From Micromonospora foliorum (GTDB taxonomy: Bacteria > Actinomycetota > Actinomycetes > Mycobacteriales > Micromonosporaceae): a DNA stretch of 37,750 nt. Below, piece by piece: positions 14,467 through 22,664 of this stretch. The notes below the pieces were generated by a model that saw nothing but the letters and a program-made list of their open reading frames with translations, had not been told where the DNA came from and searched no databases. The translations under genes and the position numbers were made by a program. Location: the NCBI RefSeq assembly GCF_022229015.1, contig NZ_JAKKFF010000562.1:1-37750 (forward strand), in the 5' to 3' direction. Positions within the stretch are counted from its first letter, which is position 1; every line of letters starts with the position of its first letter.

Positions 14467-16509
14467 TCAGGTCCGATCCTCACGGACCACCGCCACCTCA
14501 CCGGCCGGCAGTGCCAGCTCACCGGCACAGCGCCCGCCGGTCAACAACTCGACGCCGTGCGCCGGCAGGCGTACCTCGGTGTCGGTGTGGTTGATCGCGA
14601 ACAGCCAGGTCCGGTCGCCGTCGCGGCGGCGGACCACCTCCACCCCCGGCGGCGCCGACGCCGCCGGGCGGACGCCGGCCTCGGCGAGCAGGCGGGCCAC
14701 CAGTCGGTCGATGGCCGGCTCGTCCAGCCGGGTGCCGACATACCAGGCGGCGCCGTCGCCCACCTGGTTGCGGGTCAGCGCCGGCACGCCCGGCAGGGGC
14801 CCATCGGTGTACGACGCGAGCACCTCGGCGCCGTCGGGGTGCAGCCACTCGGTCCACACGTCGGCGGTGCCGCCGTCGTCGAGGTGGACCTGCTCGCCCT
14901 CGCGCAGCGGGAAGAACTCCTCGGTCCGGACGCCGAGCAACTCCCGGAACGCGCCCGGGTAGCCGCCCAGCCGGATGTGGTCGTTGGCGTCCACGATGCC
15001 ACTGAAGTAGGTGACGGCCACTGTGCCGCCGGCCTCGACGTATCGGTGCAGCGCGTCGACGTCGGCGTCCCGGACCAGATACAGGGTCGGCACCAGGACC
15101 AGCCGGTAGCCGCTGAGGTCGGTCGACGGGTGGACGATGTCGGCGGTCACGCCGGCCCGCCAGAGCGAGCCGTACAGGGCCTTGAGCCGGTCGGCGTAGG
15201 TGACGTCGACGCTGGGGTGCGAATCCAACTCGACGCCCCACCACGCCTCCCAGTCGAACAGGATCGCCACGTCGGCGTCCACGCGGCTGCCGCGGACCTC
15301 GGCCAGCGCCTTGAGGTCCGCGCCGAGCTGGCAGACCTCGCGGAACACCTTGGTGTCCGGCCCGGCGTGCGGCACCAGCGCGGAGTGGAACTTCTCCGCG
15401 CCGGCCCGGGAGGCGCGCCACTGGAAGAAGAGGACCCCGTCGGCGCCGCGGGCGACGTGCGCGAGGCTGTTGCGGCGTAGCTGCCCGGGCAGCTTGGCCA
15501 CGTTGCGCGGCTGCCAGTTGACGGCGCTTGTGGAGTGCTCCATGAGCAACCACGGGTCACCGCCGGCGACGCCCCGGGTGTGGTCGGCGGCGAGCGCCAG
15601 CCCGAGGTGTGCCTGCGGGTCGGCGGCGGTCAGGTAGTGGTCGTTGGACACCAGGTCCACGTCGGACGCCCAGGACTGGTAGTCCATGTGCTTGACGCCC
15701 ATGCCGATCATGAAGTTGGTGGTGATCGGCTGACGGACCAGTGTCCTCAACACCTCGCGTTCGGCGCGCAGTTGGGCGCGCAGCTCGTCGGAGGAGAAGC
15801 GCAGGAAGTCCAACTGCTGCGTGGGGTTGGCGAAGGCCGTCACCGTGCGCGGCGGGTTGATCTCGGCCCAGTCGCCGTAGCGCTGACTCCAGAACGCGGT
15901 ACCCCAGGCGTCGTTGAGCCCGGACAGGTCGCCGTAGCGCTCCCGCAGCCAACGGCGGAACGCCTCGGCGCTGACGTCGCAGTAGCAGTGCACGTTGTGG
16001 CAACCCAGCTCGTTGGAGACGTGCCACATGACCACGGCGGGATGCTCGGCGTACCGGCCGGCGACCGCGCGCACCAGCTCCAGCGACCGCTCCCGGAACA
16101 CCGGTGAGCTGGGGCAGTACGCCTGCCGTCCACCCGGCCAGAGGATCGCGCCGTCGGCCCGGCGGGGCAGTGTCTCCGGGTGCGCGCGGGCCAACCACGG
16201 CGGTGGGCTGGCTGTTGCGGTCGCCAGGTCGACCTGGATGCCGCCGTCGTGCAGCAGGTCCAGCACCCGGTCCAGCCAGTCGAACTCGAACCGCCCCGGG
16301 GTGGGCTCCAGCAGCGCCCAGGAGAAGATGCCGACGGACACCAGGTTGACCCCGGCCCGGCGCATCAGGTCGACGTCCTCGGACCAGGTTTCCTCGGGCC
16401 ACTGCTCGGGGTTGTAGTCGCCGCCGAAATAGATGCTGTCACCCTGCCATCGCCGCATGACAGCTGAGGGTGCACCCGCTGGTGCACTGAAGTCAACAGG
16501 TTCCAACAT
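14467..16509 (-). CDS. GH42 beta-galactosidase
   Basis: Beta-galactosidase of glycoside hydrolase family 42 releases galactose from beta-galactosides. The protein (680 residues from ATG 16509) has YFGGDYNPEQWPEE near the start, the general acid/base Glu in WHVSNELG and the nucleophile Glu in WLLMEHST. A four-Cys zinc-type cluster is seen (AYCPSS and ELGCHNVHCYC). The central trimerisation domain and C-terminal beta domain follow. There is no signal peptide, so substrates must be imported, fitting the divergent ABC importer. TTG 16524 would add five residues; ATG 16509 is preferred. The enzyme may act on plant galacto-oligosaccharides rather than lactose. Confidence 0.93.
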   Translation of the reverse strand: MLEPVDFSAPAGAPSAVMRRWQGDSIYFGGDYNPEQWPEETWSEDVDLMRRAGVNLVSVGIFSWALLEPTPGRFEFDWLDRVLDLLHDGGIQVDLATATASPPPWLARAHPETLPRRADGAILWPGGRQAYCPSSPVFRERSLELVRAVAGRYAEHPAVVMWHVSNELGCHNVHCYCDVSAEAFRRWLRERYGDLSGLNDAWGTAFWSQRYGDWAEINPPRTVTAFANPTQQLDFLRFSSDELRAQLRAEREVLRTLVRQPITTNFMIGMGVKHMDYQSWASDVDLVSNDHYLTAADPQAHLGLALAADHTRGVAGGDPWLLMEHSTSAVNWQPRNVAKLPGQLRRNSLAHVARGADGVLFFQWRASRAGAEKFHSALVPHAGPDTKVFREVCQLGADLKALAEVRGSRVDADVAILFDWEAWWGVELDSHPSVDVTYADRLKALYGSLWRAGVTADIVHPSTDLSGYRLVLVPTLYLVRDADVDALHRYVEAGGTVAVTYFSGIVDANDHIRLGGYPGAFRELLGVRTEEFFPLREGEQVHLDDGGTADVWTEWLHPDGAEVLASYTDGPLPGVPALTRNQVGDGAAWYVGTRLDEPAIDRLVARLLAEAGVRPAASAPPGVEVVRRRDGDRTWLFAINHTDTEVRLPAHGVELLTGGRCAGELALPAGEVAVVREDRT

Positions 16510-16525
16510 CGAGCTTCTGTCCAAC

Positions 16526-16539
16526 GTTTACTAGGTAAC
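16526..16539. promoter_or_regulatory. Imperfect palindrome in the divergent galactoside control region
   Basis: GTTTACTAGGTAAC has outer GTT/AAC and a central CTAG in dyad symmetry, 17 bases upstream of the beta-galactosidase ATG. It is one of few AT-rich spots in the 233-bp intergenic region and may be an operator for that gene. Support is only the symmetry and position. Confidence 0.3.
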
Positions 16540-16579
16540 GGCCGTGTCACGACTGGGTTATCAGAGGCGAACTGCCCTC

Positions 16580-16607
16580 TTGACAGCGCCCGACCGAAGG
16601 GTAGCTT
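16580..16607 (+). promoter_or_regulatory. Candidate promoter of the sugar transporter operon
   Basis: A perfect TTGACA (16580-16585) and TAGCTT (16602-16607) are spaced by 16 bases. Transcription would begin near 16614, leaving a leader of about 130 bases before the binding-protein gene at 16743. CAATGTG occurs twice in the leader (16635 and 16658). Confidence 0.5.
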
Positions 16608-16742
16608 GAGGCCCCAATGGCCGTTCGTGTTCGCCAATGTGGATTCTCGGTGGATCTCAATGTGTGATCACGGCGCCGGACCTGCCTTCACCACCCCTGA
16701 CGGCCCTTGGGCGTAGCTCCTCTTCATCCGCAGGAGGCACAG

Positions 16743-18062
16743 ATGTCCCGTCCCCAATCCCAAGCCGAGTACCTGGCTCGGCTCGTACCGCCCTCAGTCG
16801 CCGGCATCAACCGACGATCGTTGCTGGCCGGCACGGGCGCGCTGCTCGGCACCGGACTGCTCGCCGCCTGCGGTGACGACTCCGGCTCCGGGGGGTCCAG
16901 CAAGGACGTGTCGCTCGGCTCGAACCAGTCCGACCCGAAGCCGAAGGACGTCCTCGTCAAGGTCACCGACGGCTTCAAGACCTCGTCCGGGGTGCAGGTC
17001 GCCGTCAATACGGTCGACCACAACACGTTCCAGGAGAACATCAACAACTACCTACAGGGCAAGCCGGACGACGTGTTCACCTGGTTCGCCGGCTACCGGA
17101 TGCGCTTCTTCGCGCAAAAGGGCCTGGCCAGTGACATCAGCGACGTGTGGGGCAAGCTCTCCGGCTACTCCGACGCCTTCAAGAAGGCATCCACCGGCGA
17201 CGACGGCAAACAGTACTTCGTACCGGCCTCCTACTACCCGTGGGCGATGTTCTACCGCAAGTCCGTGTGGCAGCAGCACGGCTACCAGGTGCCCACCACC
17301 CTGGACCAGCTCACGGCGCTCGGCGCACAGATGAAGAGGGACGGCCTCACCCCCATCGCCTTCGCCGACAAGGACGGCTGGCCGGCGATGGGCACCTTCG
17401 ACATCCTCAACCTGCGCATCAACGGCTACCAGTTCCACGTCGACCTGATGGCCGGCAAGGAGGCCTGGACCTCCGACAAGGTCAAGAAGGTCTTCGACAC
17501 CTGGGCCGGCCTGCTCCCCCTGCACCAGCCGGACAGCCTCGGCCGCACCTGGCAGGAGGCCGCGCAGTCGTTGCAGCAGAAGAAGAGCGGCATGTACATG
17601 CTCGGCCTCTTCGTCGGTCAGCAGTTCAGCAACGAGGAGCAGAGCGACCTCGACTTCTTCACCTTCCCCGAGATCGACCCGGCCATCGGCGCCAAGGCGC
17701 TTGACGCCCCGATCGACGGCTACATGATGGCGCGCAAGCCCAAGAACGAGGACAACGCGCGCAAGCTGCTGGAGTACTTCGGTGGCAAGGAAGCCGGCGA
17801 CATCACGGTCAAGAACGACCCGGCCACCCTGGTCGCCAACACCAGCGCGGACGTCAGCGGCTACACCGCCCTGCAGAAGAAGGCCGCCGAACTGGTCGGG
17901 TCGGCCACCGAGATCGCCCAGTTCCTCGACCGGGACACCCGGCCGGACTTCGCCTCCACGGTGATGATCCCGGCGATCCAGCAGTTCATCAAGAACCCCA
18001 AGGACATCGACGGTCTCACCTCGTCCATCGAGAACCAGAAAAAGTCGATCTTCACTGACTGA
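16743..18062 (+). CDS. Sugar ABC transporter substrate-binding lipoprotein (family 1)
   Basis: This 439-residue lipoprotein captures a sugar outside the membrane and delivers it to the two permeases encoded next. A twin-arginine signal (NRRSLLAGTG, Arg24-Arg25) leads to the lipobox LLAAC with lipidated Cys43, so export is probably by Tat followed by lipid anchoring. The mature protein has the family 1 fold signs: VKVTDGFKTSSGVQV, WFAGYRMRFFAQKG, VPASYYPWAMFYRK and GLTPIAFADKDGWP. The ATG at 16743 follows AGGAGG at good spacing. It is the first gene of a four-gene operon with two permeases and alpha-galactosidase, so alpha-galactosides or galactomannan fragments are the probable ligands. Confidence 0.93.
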   Translation: MSRPQSQAEYLARLVPPSVAGINRRSLLAGTGALLGTGLLAACGDDSGSGGSSKDVSLGSNQSDPKPKDVLVKVTDGFKTSSGVQVAVNTVDHNTFQENINNYLQGKPDDVFTWFAGYRMRFFAQKGLASDISDVWGKLSGYSDAFKKASTGDDGKQYFVPASYYPWAMFYRKSVWQQHGYQVPTTLDQLTALGAQMKRDGLTPIAFADKDGWPAMGTFDILNLRINGYQFHVDLMAGKEAWTSDKVKKVFDTWAGLLPLHQPDSLGRTWQEAAQSLQQKKSGMYMLGLFVGQQFSNEEQSDLDFFTFPEIDPAIGAKALDAPIDGYMMARKPKNEDNARKLLEYFGGKEAGDITVKNDPATLVANTSADVSGYTALQKKAAELVGSATEIAQFLDRDTRPDFASTVMIPAIQQFIKNPKDIDGLTSSIENQKKSIFTD

Positions 18063-18083
18063 CGGCGGAAGGGGGAGGACATC

Positions 18084-19040
18084 GTGTCCGACCTGCCCCT
18101 GATCCAAGCGGATCGCGCCGTGCCGCCGCCGGCCGCGACCACCTCCACGGGTGGTCGTCGCCGGCGGCTACGGCTCCTGTCCCGCACCGACCGCGTGGTC
18201 ATCACGCTGATGGTGCTCGTCCCGCTGCTGCTCGTCACCGGATTCGTCTGGTTGCCGGCGGCGGCCACCGTGCTGCTCTCCGGCACCAACTGGGACGGCA
18301 TCGGCCCCCTCAACGAGATCGAGTTCGTCGGCGCGCGCAACTACAGCGACGTGGTGAACATCTACCCGCCGTTCGTGCCGGCGGTCCAACACAACCTGCT
18401 CTGGCTGGCGGCGCTGTTCGTGGTCGCCACCCCGTTCGGCATGTTCCTGGCCGTGCTGCTGGACAAGGAGCTGCGCGGCAGCCGCTTCTACCAGACCGCG
18501 CTCTACCTGCCGGTGGTGCTCTCGCTGGCGCTCATCGGCTTCGTCTGGCAGCTGCTCTACTCCCGCGACCAGGGGCTGATCAACGCCGTCTTCGGCAGCA
18601 ACATCGACTGGTACGGAGACTCGAACGTCAACATCTGGGCGGTGATGATCGCCTCCGGGTGGCGGCACGTCGGCTACATCATGCTGCTCTACCTGGCCGG
18701 GCTGAAGGGCGTCGATCCATCGCTGCGTGAGGCGGCGGCGGTCGACGGCGCCTCGGAGAGCCGGGCGTTCTTCCGGGTCGTGTTCCCGGTCATGCGGCCG
18801 ATCAACATCATCGTGCTGGTGGTGACCGTGATCGAGTCGCTGCGCGCGTTCGACCTCGTCTGGGTGGTCAACAAGGGCCGCAACGGGCTGGAGCTGATCT
18901 CCGCGCTGGTCACCCAGAACGTGGTGGGCGAGGCGAGCCGGATCGGGTTCGGCTCGGCACTGGCAACGATCATGCTGGTCGTCTCACTGGTCTTCATCAC
19001 CATCTACCTGGCGACCGTGATGAGGGAGAACCGGGAATGA
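18084..19040 (+). CDS. Sugar ABC transporter permease (MalF-like)
   Basis: This 318-residue inner-membrane permease has a cytoplasmic N-terminus of about 30 residues, then six hydrophobic segments. The binding-protein-dependent transport signature EAAAVDGASESRAFFRVVFPVMRP, which docks the ATPase, lies near residues 213-236. The GTG at 18084 follows GGGGAGGA. It precedes the second permease with a 4-base overlap (ATGA). Together they form the membrane channel of a carbohydrate uptake transporter of the CUT1 type. No ATPase gene is in the cluster. Confidence 0.93.
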   Translation: MSDLPLIQADRAVPPPAATTSTGGRRRRLRLLSRTDRVVITLMVLVPLLLVTGFVWLPAAATVLLSGTNWDGIGPLNEIEFVGARNYSDVVNIYPPFVPAVQHNLLWLAALFVVATPFGMFLAVLLDKELRGSRFYQTALYLPVVLSLALIGFVWQLLYSRDQGLINAVFGSNIDWYGDSNVNIWAVMIASGWRHVGYIMLLYLAGLKGVDPSLREAAAVDGASESRAFFRVVFPVMRPINIIVLVVTVIESLRAFDLVWVVNKGRNGLELISALVTQNVVGEASRIGFGSALATIMLVVSLVFITIYLATVMRENRE

Positions 19041-19951
19041 GCACCGCGACAATCACCCGGCGTACCGAGGGCGGGCCCGACGCGCCACCGCGCCGCCGCA
19101 AACTGACCCCGCTACGGATACTGCTGCACGGCTTCCTCGTCGTCGTCTCGCTGGCCTGGCTCTTCCCGATCGCCTGGGCGGTGCTGACCTCGCTGCGCTC
19201 GTACGACTACACCGCCGCGAACGGCTACGTGTCGTTCGGCGGCTGGACCTTCGACAACTACGTCACCGCCTGGCGGACGGCGGAGTTCGGGCAGCACTTC
19301 CTCAACTCGGTGTACATCACCGTGCCGGCGGTGCTGCTGACCCTCTTCCTCGCCTCCTGCGTGGCGTTCGTCATCGCCCGGTTCAGTTGGAAGCTCAACC
19401 TCGTCCTGCTGGGGATCTTCACCGCGGCCAACCTGCTGCCCCAGCAGGCGCTGCTCATCCCGCTGTTCCGGCTGTTCACCGAGGTGCCGCTGCCGGAGTT
19501 CATGAGCGACTCGGAGCTGCTCTACGACAGCTACTGGGGCCTGATCCTGATCAACGTGGCCTTCCAGTGCGGTTTCTGCGTGTTCGTGCTCAGCAACTAC
19601 ATGAAGGCGTTGCCCCGTGACCTGTACGAGGCGGCGATGGTCGACGGGGCGAGCATCTGGCGGCAGTACTGGCAGGTCACCATGCCGCTGTGCCGGCCGG
19701 CCCTGGCCGCGCTGGCGACGCTGGAGGTGACCTGGATCTACAACGAGTTCTTCTGGGCCACCGTCCTCATGCGCACCGGCGACAAGTTCCCGGTGACCAG
19801 CTCGCTCAACAACCTGCGCGGTGAGTTCTTCACCGACAACAACCTGGTCTCGGCGGGCAGTGTGCTCGTCGCGATCCCCACCCTGGTGATCTTCTTTATG
19901 CTCCAGCGGCACTTCGTTCGGGGCCTGACCTTGGGAGCCTCAAAGGGATGA
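19037..19951 (+). CDS. Sugar ABC transporter permease (MalG-like)
   Basis: This 304-residue partner permease has about six transmembrane segments and the EAA loop EAAMVDGASIWRQYWQVTMPLCRP (near 196-219) for contact with the ATPase. Its start overlaps the first permease stop (ATGA), and its stop overlaps the alpha-galactosidase start (ATGA), so the three are translated in tight coupling. The hydrophobic N-terminal segment (about 30-50) is a membrane anchor and not a cleaved signal. The CUT1-type pairing matches uptake of di- or oligosaccharides. Confidence 0.93.
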   Translation: MSTATITRRTEGGPDAPPRRRKLTPLRILLHGFLVVVSLAWLFPIAWAVLTSLRSYDYTAANGYVSFGGWTFDNYVTAWRTAEFGQHFLNSVYITVPAVLLTLFLASCVAFVIARFSWKLNLVLLGIFTAANLLPQQALLIPLFRLFTEVPLPEFMSDSELLYDSYWGLILINVAFQCGFCVFVLSNYMKALPRDLYEAAMVDGASIWRQYWQVTMPLCRPALAALATLEVTWIYNEFFWATVLMRTGDKFPVTSSLNNLRGEFFTDNNLVSAGSVLVAIPTLVIFFMLQRHFVRGLTLGASKG

Positions 19952-22155
19952 CGATCCTGCACCTGCGCCGCGCGCGGACCAGCCTGGTGCTCGACGCGCG
20001 CGGCCCGGGGCTGCCCCGGGTCGTGCACTGGGGCGGCGACGTCGGCGACCTCGACGACGACGCCCTGCGCCACCTCGTCGACGCGACCGTACCGCCGGTG
20101 GTGCCGAGCAGCTTCGACCAGCCGACCGTGCTGTCCCTGCTGCCGGAGGCGAGCGCCGGCTGGAGCGGACGGCCCGGCCTGGCCGGGCACCGCGACGGGG
20201 TCGGCTGGGCAACCGCGTTCCGGCTGGACGGGTTGGACGTGCGCGACAACGACCCCGACCCGGGCCACCTGGCTGCGGGTGGGGAGGTGGTGGGCGTACT
20301 CCCCTCCGACGGTGGGCACGGCGGGCCCGGCGCGGCGCTGCTGACCGTGCGAGCGTCGGACCCGGCCGCCGGGCTGACCCTGACCATCGAGATCACGCTC
20401 GACCCGTACGGCCTGTTGACCGTTCGGCACCGGCTGCGCAACGACGGCGACAGCGCGTACGAGCTGCGGGAGCTGACGCCGGCGCTGCCGGTGCCGGCGG
20501 TCGCCACCGAACTGCTCGACCTGACCGGCCGCTGGTGTCGGGAACGGTCCCCGCAGCGGCACCCGTGGCAGCACGGCGCCTGGGTCCGCGAGGGCCGACA
20601 CGGCCGTACCGGGCACGACGCCACGCTGCTGCTGGTGGCCGGCACCGCCGGGTTCGGCTTCGGTCACGGCGAGGTCTGGGCGGTGCACACCGCGTGGAGC
20701 GGCGACCACGTCACGTTCGCCGAGCGTCGGCCCACCGGCGAGTCGACCCTCGGTGGCGGCGAACTGCTGGCCCCCGGGGAGGTCCGGCTCGGCCCCGGCG
20801 AGTCGTACGAGACTCCCCTGCTCTACGCCGTCTGGTCCGACGCCGGTCTGGACGGGCTCAGCGACGTGCTGCACACCCACCTCCGCGCCCGTCCCGGGCA
20901 CCCGCGTTCCCCCCGCCCGGTGACCCTCAACGTCTGGGAGGCGGTCTACTTCGACCACGACCTGGACCGCCTGGGGGCGCTCGCCGACCGGGCCGCGCAG
21001 ATCGGCGTGGAGCGGTTCGTGCTCGACGACGGCTGGTTCCGCGGCCGGCGCGACGACACCGCCGGGCTCGGCGACTGGTACGTCGACGAGGGCGTCTGGC
21101 CGGACGGCCTGCAGCCGCTGATCGACCATGTGACCGGCCAGGGCCTCCAGTTCGGCCTCTGGGTCGAGCCGGAGATGGTCAACCCCGACTCGGACCTGTT
21201 CCGCGCGCACCCCGACTGGGTGCTCGCCGTGCCGGGGCGGCTGCCGCCGGCCTGGCGTCACCAGCAGGTGCTCGACCTGGGCCGCCCCGAGGCGTACGAC
21301 TACGTGCTGGAACGCCTCGACACACTGCTCACCGACCACCCCGGCATCCGGTACCTCAAGTGGGACCAGAACCGGGACCTCACCGAGGCCGGGCACCACG
21401 GCCGCCCCGGGGTGCACGGGCAGACCCTGGCCGTCTACCGCCTCTTCGACGAGTTGCGCGGTCGGCACCCGGGCGTGGAGATCGAGAGCTGCTCGTCCGG
21501 CGGGGCCCGGGTGGACCTGGCCATCCTGGCGCGCACCGACCGGGTCTGGGCCAGCGACTGCAACGACGCCCTGGAGCGGCTCAGCATCCAGCGCTGGACC
21601 GGGCTGCTGCTGCCACCGGAGCTGATCGGCACCCACATCGGCCCGGAACGCTCGCACACCACCAACCGCGTACACGACCTGGGTTTCCGGGCGGCGACCG
21701 CGCTCTTCGGCCACCACGGCATCGAGTGGGACATCGCGTCGATCAGCGCTGCCGAGCAGACCGAACTGGCCGCCTGGGTGGCACTGCACAAGCGGCTGCG
21801 CCCGCTGCTGCACGCTGGCCGGGTGGTCCGGGTCGACCACCCGGACCCGGCCGTCTGGGCGCACGGCGTGGTCGATCACGACAACACCCGAGCGGTGTAC
21901 GCGGTCGCCCGGCTGGCCACCTCGGTCACGCAGGTCCCCGGCGCGGTGCGGCTGCCCGGCCTCGACCCGGGCCGGCGGTACCGGGTGCGACAGGTGTCGG
22001 GCGTACCGGCCCCGGCGACCATCGACCTGTCCGCGCCCACCTGGCTGGCCGCTGGCCTCACCCTCAGCGGGGCCGCGCTGGCCCGGGTGGGTGTGCAGTT
22101 GCCCGCTCTGCACCCGGAGCAGACTCTGGTGCTGGAGGTCGACGCCGTCGACTGA
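19948..22155 (+). CDS. GH36 alpha-galactosidase
   Basis: Alpha-galactosidase removes terminal alpha-galactose from raffinose-type sugars or galactomannan fragments. The 735-residue protein has the GH36 N-terminal beta domain, then a TIM barrel beginning near PVTLNVWEAVYFDHD, with FVLDDGWFRGRRDD, FGLWVEPEMVNPDSDL, the nucleophile Asp473 in YLKWDQNRD, ESCSSGGARVD, and the acid/base Asp537 in WASDCND. There is no signal peptide, so the enzyme acts on imported substrate inside the cell. The ATG overlaps the permease stop. Codon use matches the operon. It is the last gene of the operon, ending just before an 18-bp palindrome. Confidence 0.94.
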   Translation: MTILHLRRARTSLVLDARGPGLPRVVHWGGDVGDLDDDALRHLVDATVPPVVPSSFDQPTVLSLLPEASAGWSGRPGLAGHRDGVGWATAFRLDGLDVRDNDPDPGHLAAGGEVVGVLPSDGGHGGPGAALLTVRASDPAAGLTLTIEITLDPYGLLTVRHRLRNDGDSAYELRELTPALPVPAVATELLDLTGRWCRERSPQRHPWQHGAWVREGRHGRTGHDATLLLVAGTAGFGFGHGEVWAVHTAWSGDHVTFAERRPTGESTLGGGELLAPGEVRLGPGESYETPLLYAVWSDAGLDGLSDVLHTHLRARPGHPRSPRPVTLNVWEAVYFDHDLDRLGALADRAAQIGVERFVLDDGWFRGRRDDTAGLGDWYVDEGVWPDGLQPLIDHVTGQGLQFGLWVEPEMVNPDSDLFRAHPDWVLAVPGRLPPAWRHQQVLDLGRPEAYDYVLERLDTLLTDHPGIRYLKWDQNRDLTEAGHHGRPGVHGQTLAVYRLFDELRGRHPGVEIESCSSGGARVDLAILARTDRVWASDCNDALERLSIQRWTGLLLPPELIGTHIGPERSHTTNRVHDLGFRAATALFGHHGIEWDIASISAAEQTELAAWVALHKRLRPLLHAGRVVRVDHPDPAVWAHGVVDHDNTRAVYAVARLATSVTQVPGAVRLPGLDPGRRYRVRQVSGVPAPATIDLSAPTWLAAGLTLSGAALARVGVQLPALHPEQTLVLEVDAVD

Positions 22156-22156
22156 C

Positions 22157-22174
22157 AAGATTCTCAAGAATCTT
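22157..22174. promoter_or_regulatory. 18-bp near-perfect palindrome after the alpha-galactosidase gene
   Basis: AAGATTCT-CA-AGAATCTT has 8-bp perfect arms with a 2-base centre, too tight for an RNA hairpin with a full stem. It begins two bases after the stop codon and lies about 85 bases before the DGPF gene, ten bases before the ECF-type promoter, so an operator site for that promoter is the likelier reading. Confidence 0.45.
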
Positions 22175-22183
22175 CGGCCGGGG

Positions 22184-22211
22184 TGTCGAGAACGGCGGGG
22201 CCTGCTTCTAC
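22184..22211 (+). promoter_or_regulatory. Candidate ECF42-type promoter
   Basis: TGTCGA (22184-22189) matches the -35 element I remember for ECF42 sigma factors; a CTAC-like -10 (22208-22211) lies about 18 bases downstream. It is placed to transcribe the DGPF and sigma genes, implying positive autoregulation. The -10 match is weak. Confidence 0.4.
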
Positions 22212-22259
22212 CTCAGGGTGAGAGCACCGACGAGGGTGCGCAGGTGTGAGGAGCCAACT

Positions 22260-22661
22260 ATGAAGTACATGCTGTTGATGCAGTTCAGCGCCGCCGGGAC
22301 CGACTTCCCGAGCATCGACACCTGGACCCAGGACGAGGTCCGGGCGCACATCGCCTTCATGGGCGAGGTCAACGCCAAGCTCACCGCCGCCGGCGAGTGG
22401 GTCGACGCGCAGGGTCTCGGTGGCCCGCAGCAGGCCCGGATCGTCCGGGCTGGTGAGGGCGGGACGCCGGTGGTCACCGAGGGGCCGTTCGCCGAGACGA
22501 AGGAGTTCCTGGCCGGCTTCTGGATCGTCGACTGCGAGAGCCCGCAGCGGGCCGTGGAGCTGGCCGCGTACATCTCCACGGCGCCCGGCCCCGGTGGCCG
22601 GCCCTTGAACATGCCGATCGAGGTGCACCCGGTGATGTCCGCCCCGTCCCAGGAGCTGTGA
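22260..22661 (+). CDS. DGPF/YCII-domain protein, partner of an ECF42 sigma factor
   Basis: This 133-residue protein belongs to the YCII-related DGPF family: MKYMLLMQFSA start, a central stretch ending VVTEGPFAETKEFLAGFWIVD (the family's DGPF motif, here EGPF), and a helical end. Such proteins are usually encoded beside ECF42 sigma factors and are their main targets, but their biochemical role is unknown. GAGGAG precedes the ATG. The stop (TGA 22659-22661) is in the same frame as the sigma gene, which follows immediately. No signal peptide or membrane segment. Confidence 0.93.
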   Translation: MKYMLLMQFSAAGTDFPSIDTWTQDEVRAHIAFMGEVNAKLTAAGEWVDAQGLGGPQQARIVRAGEGGTPVVTEGPFAETKEFLAGFWIVDCESPQRAVELAAYISTAPGPGGRPLNMPIEVHPVMSAPSQEL

Positions 22662-22664
22662 GGG

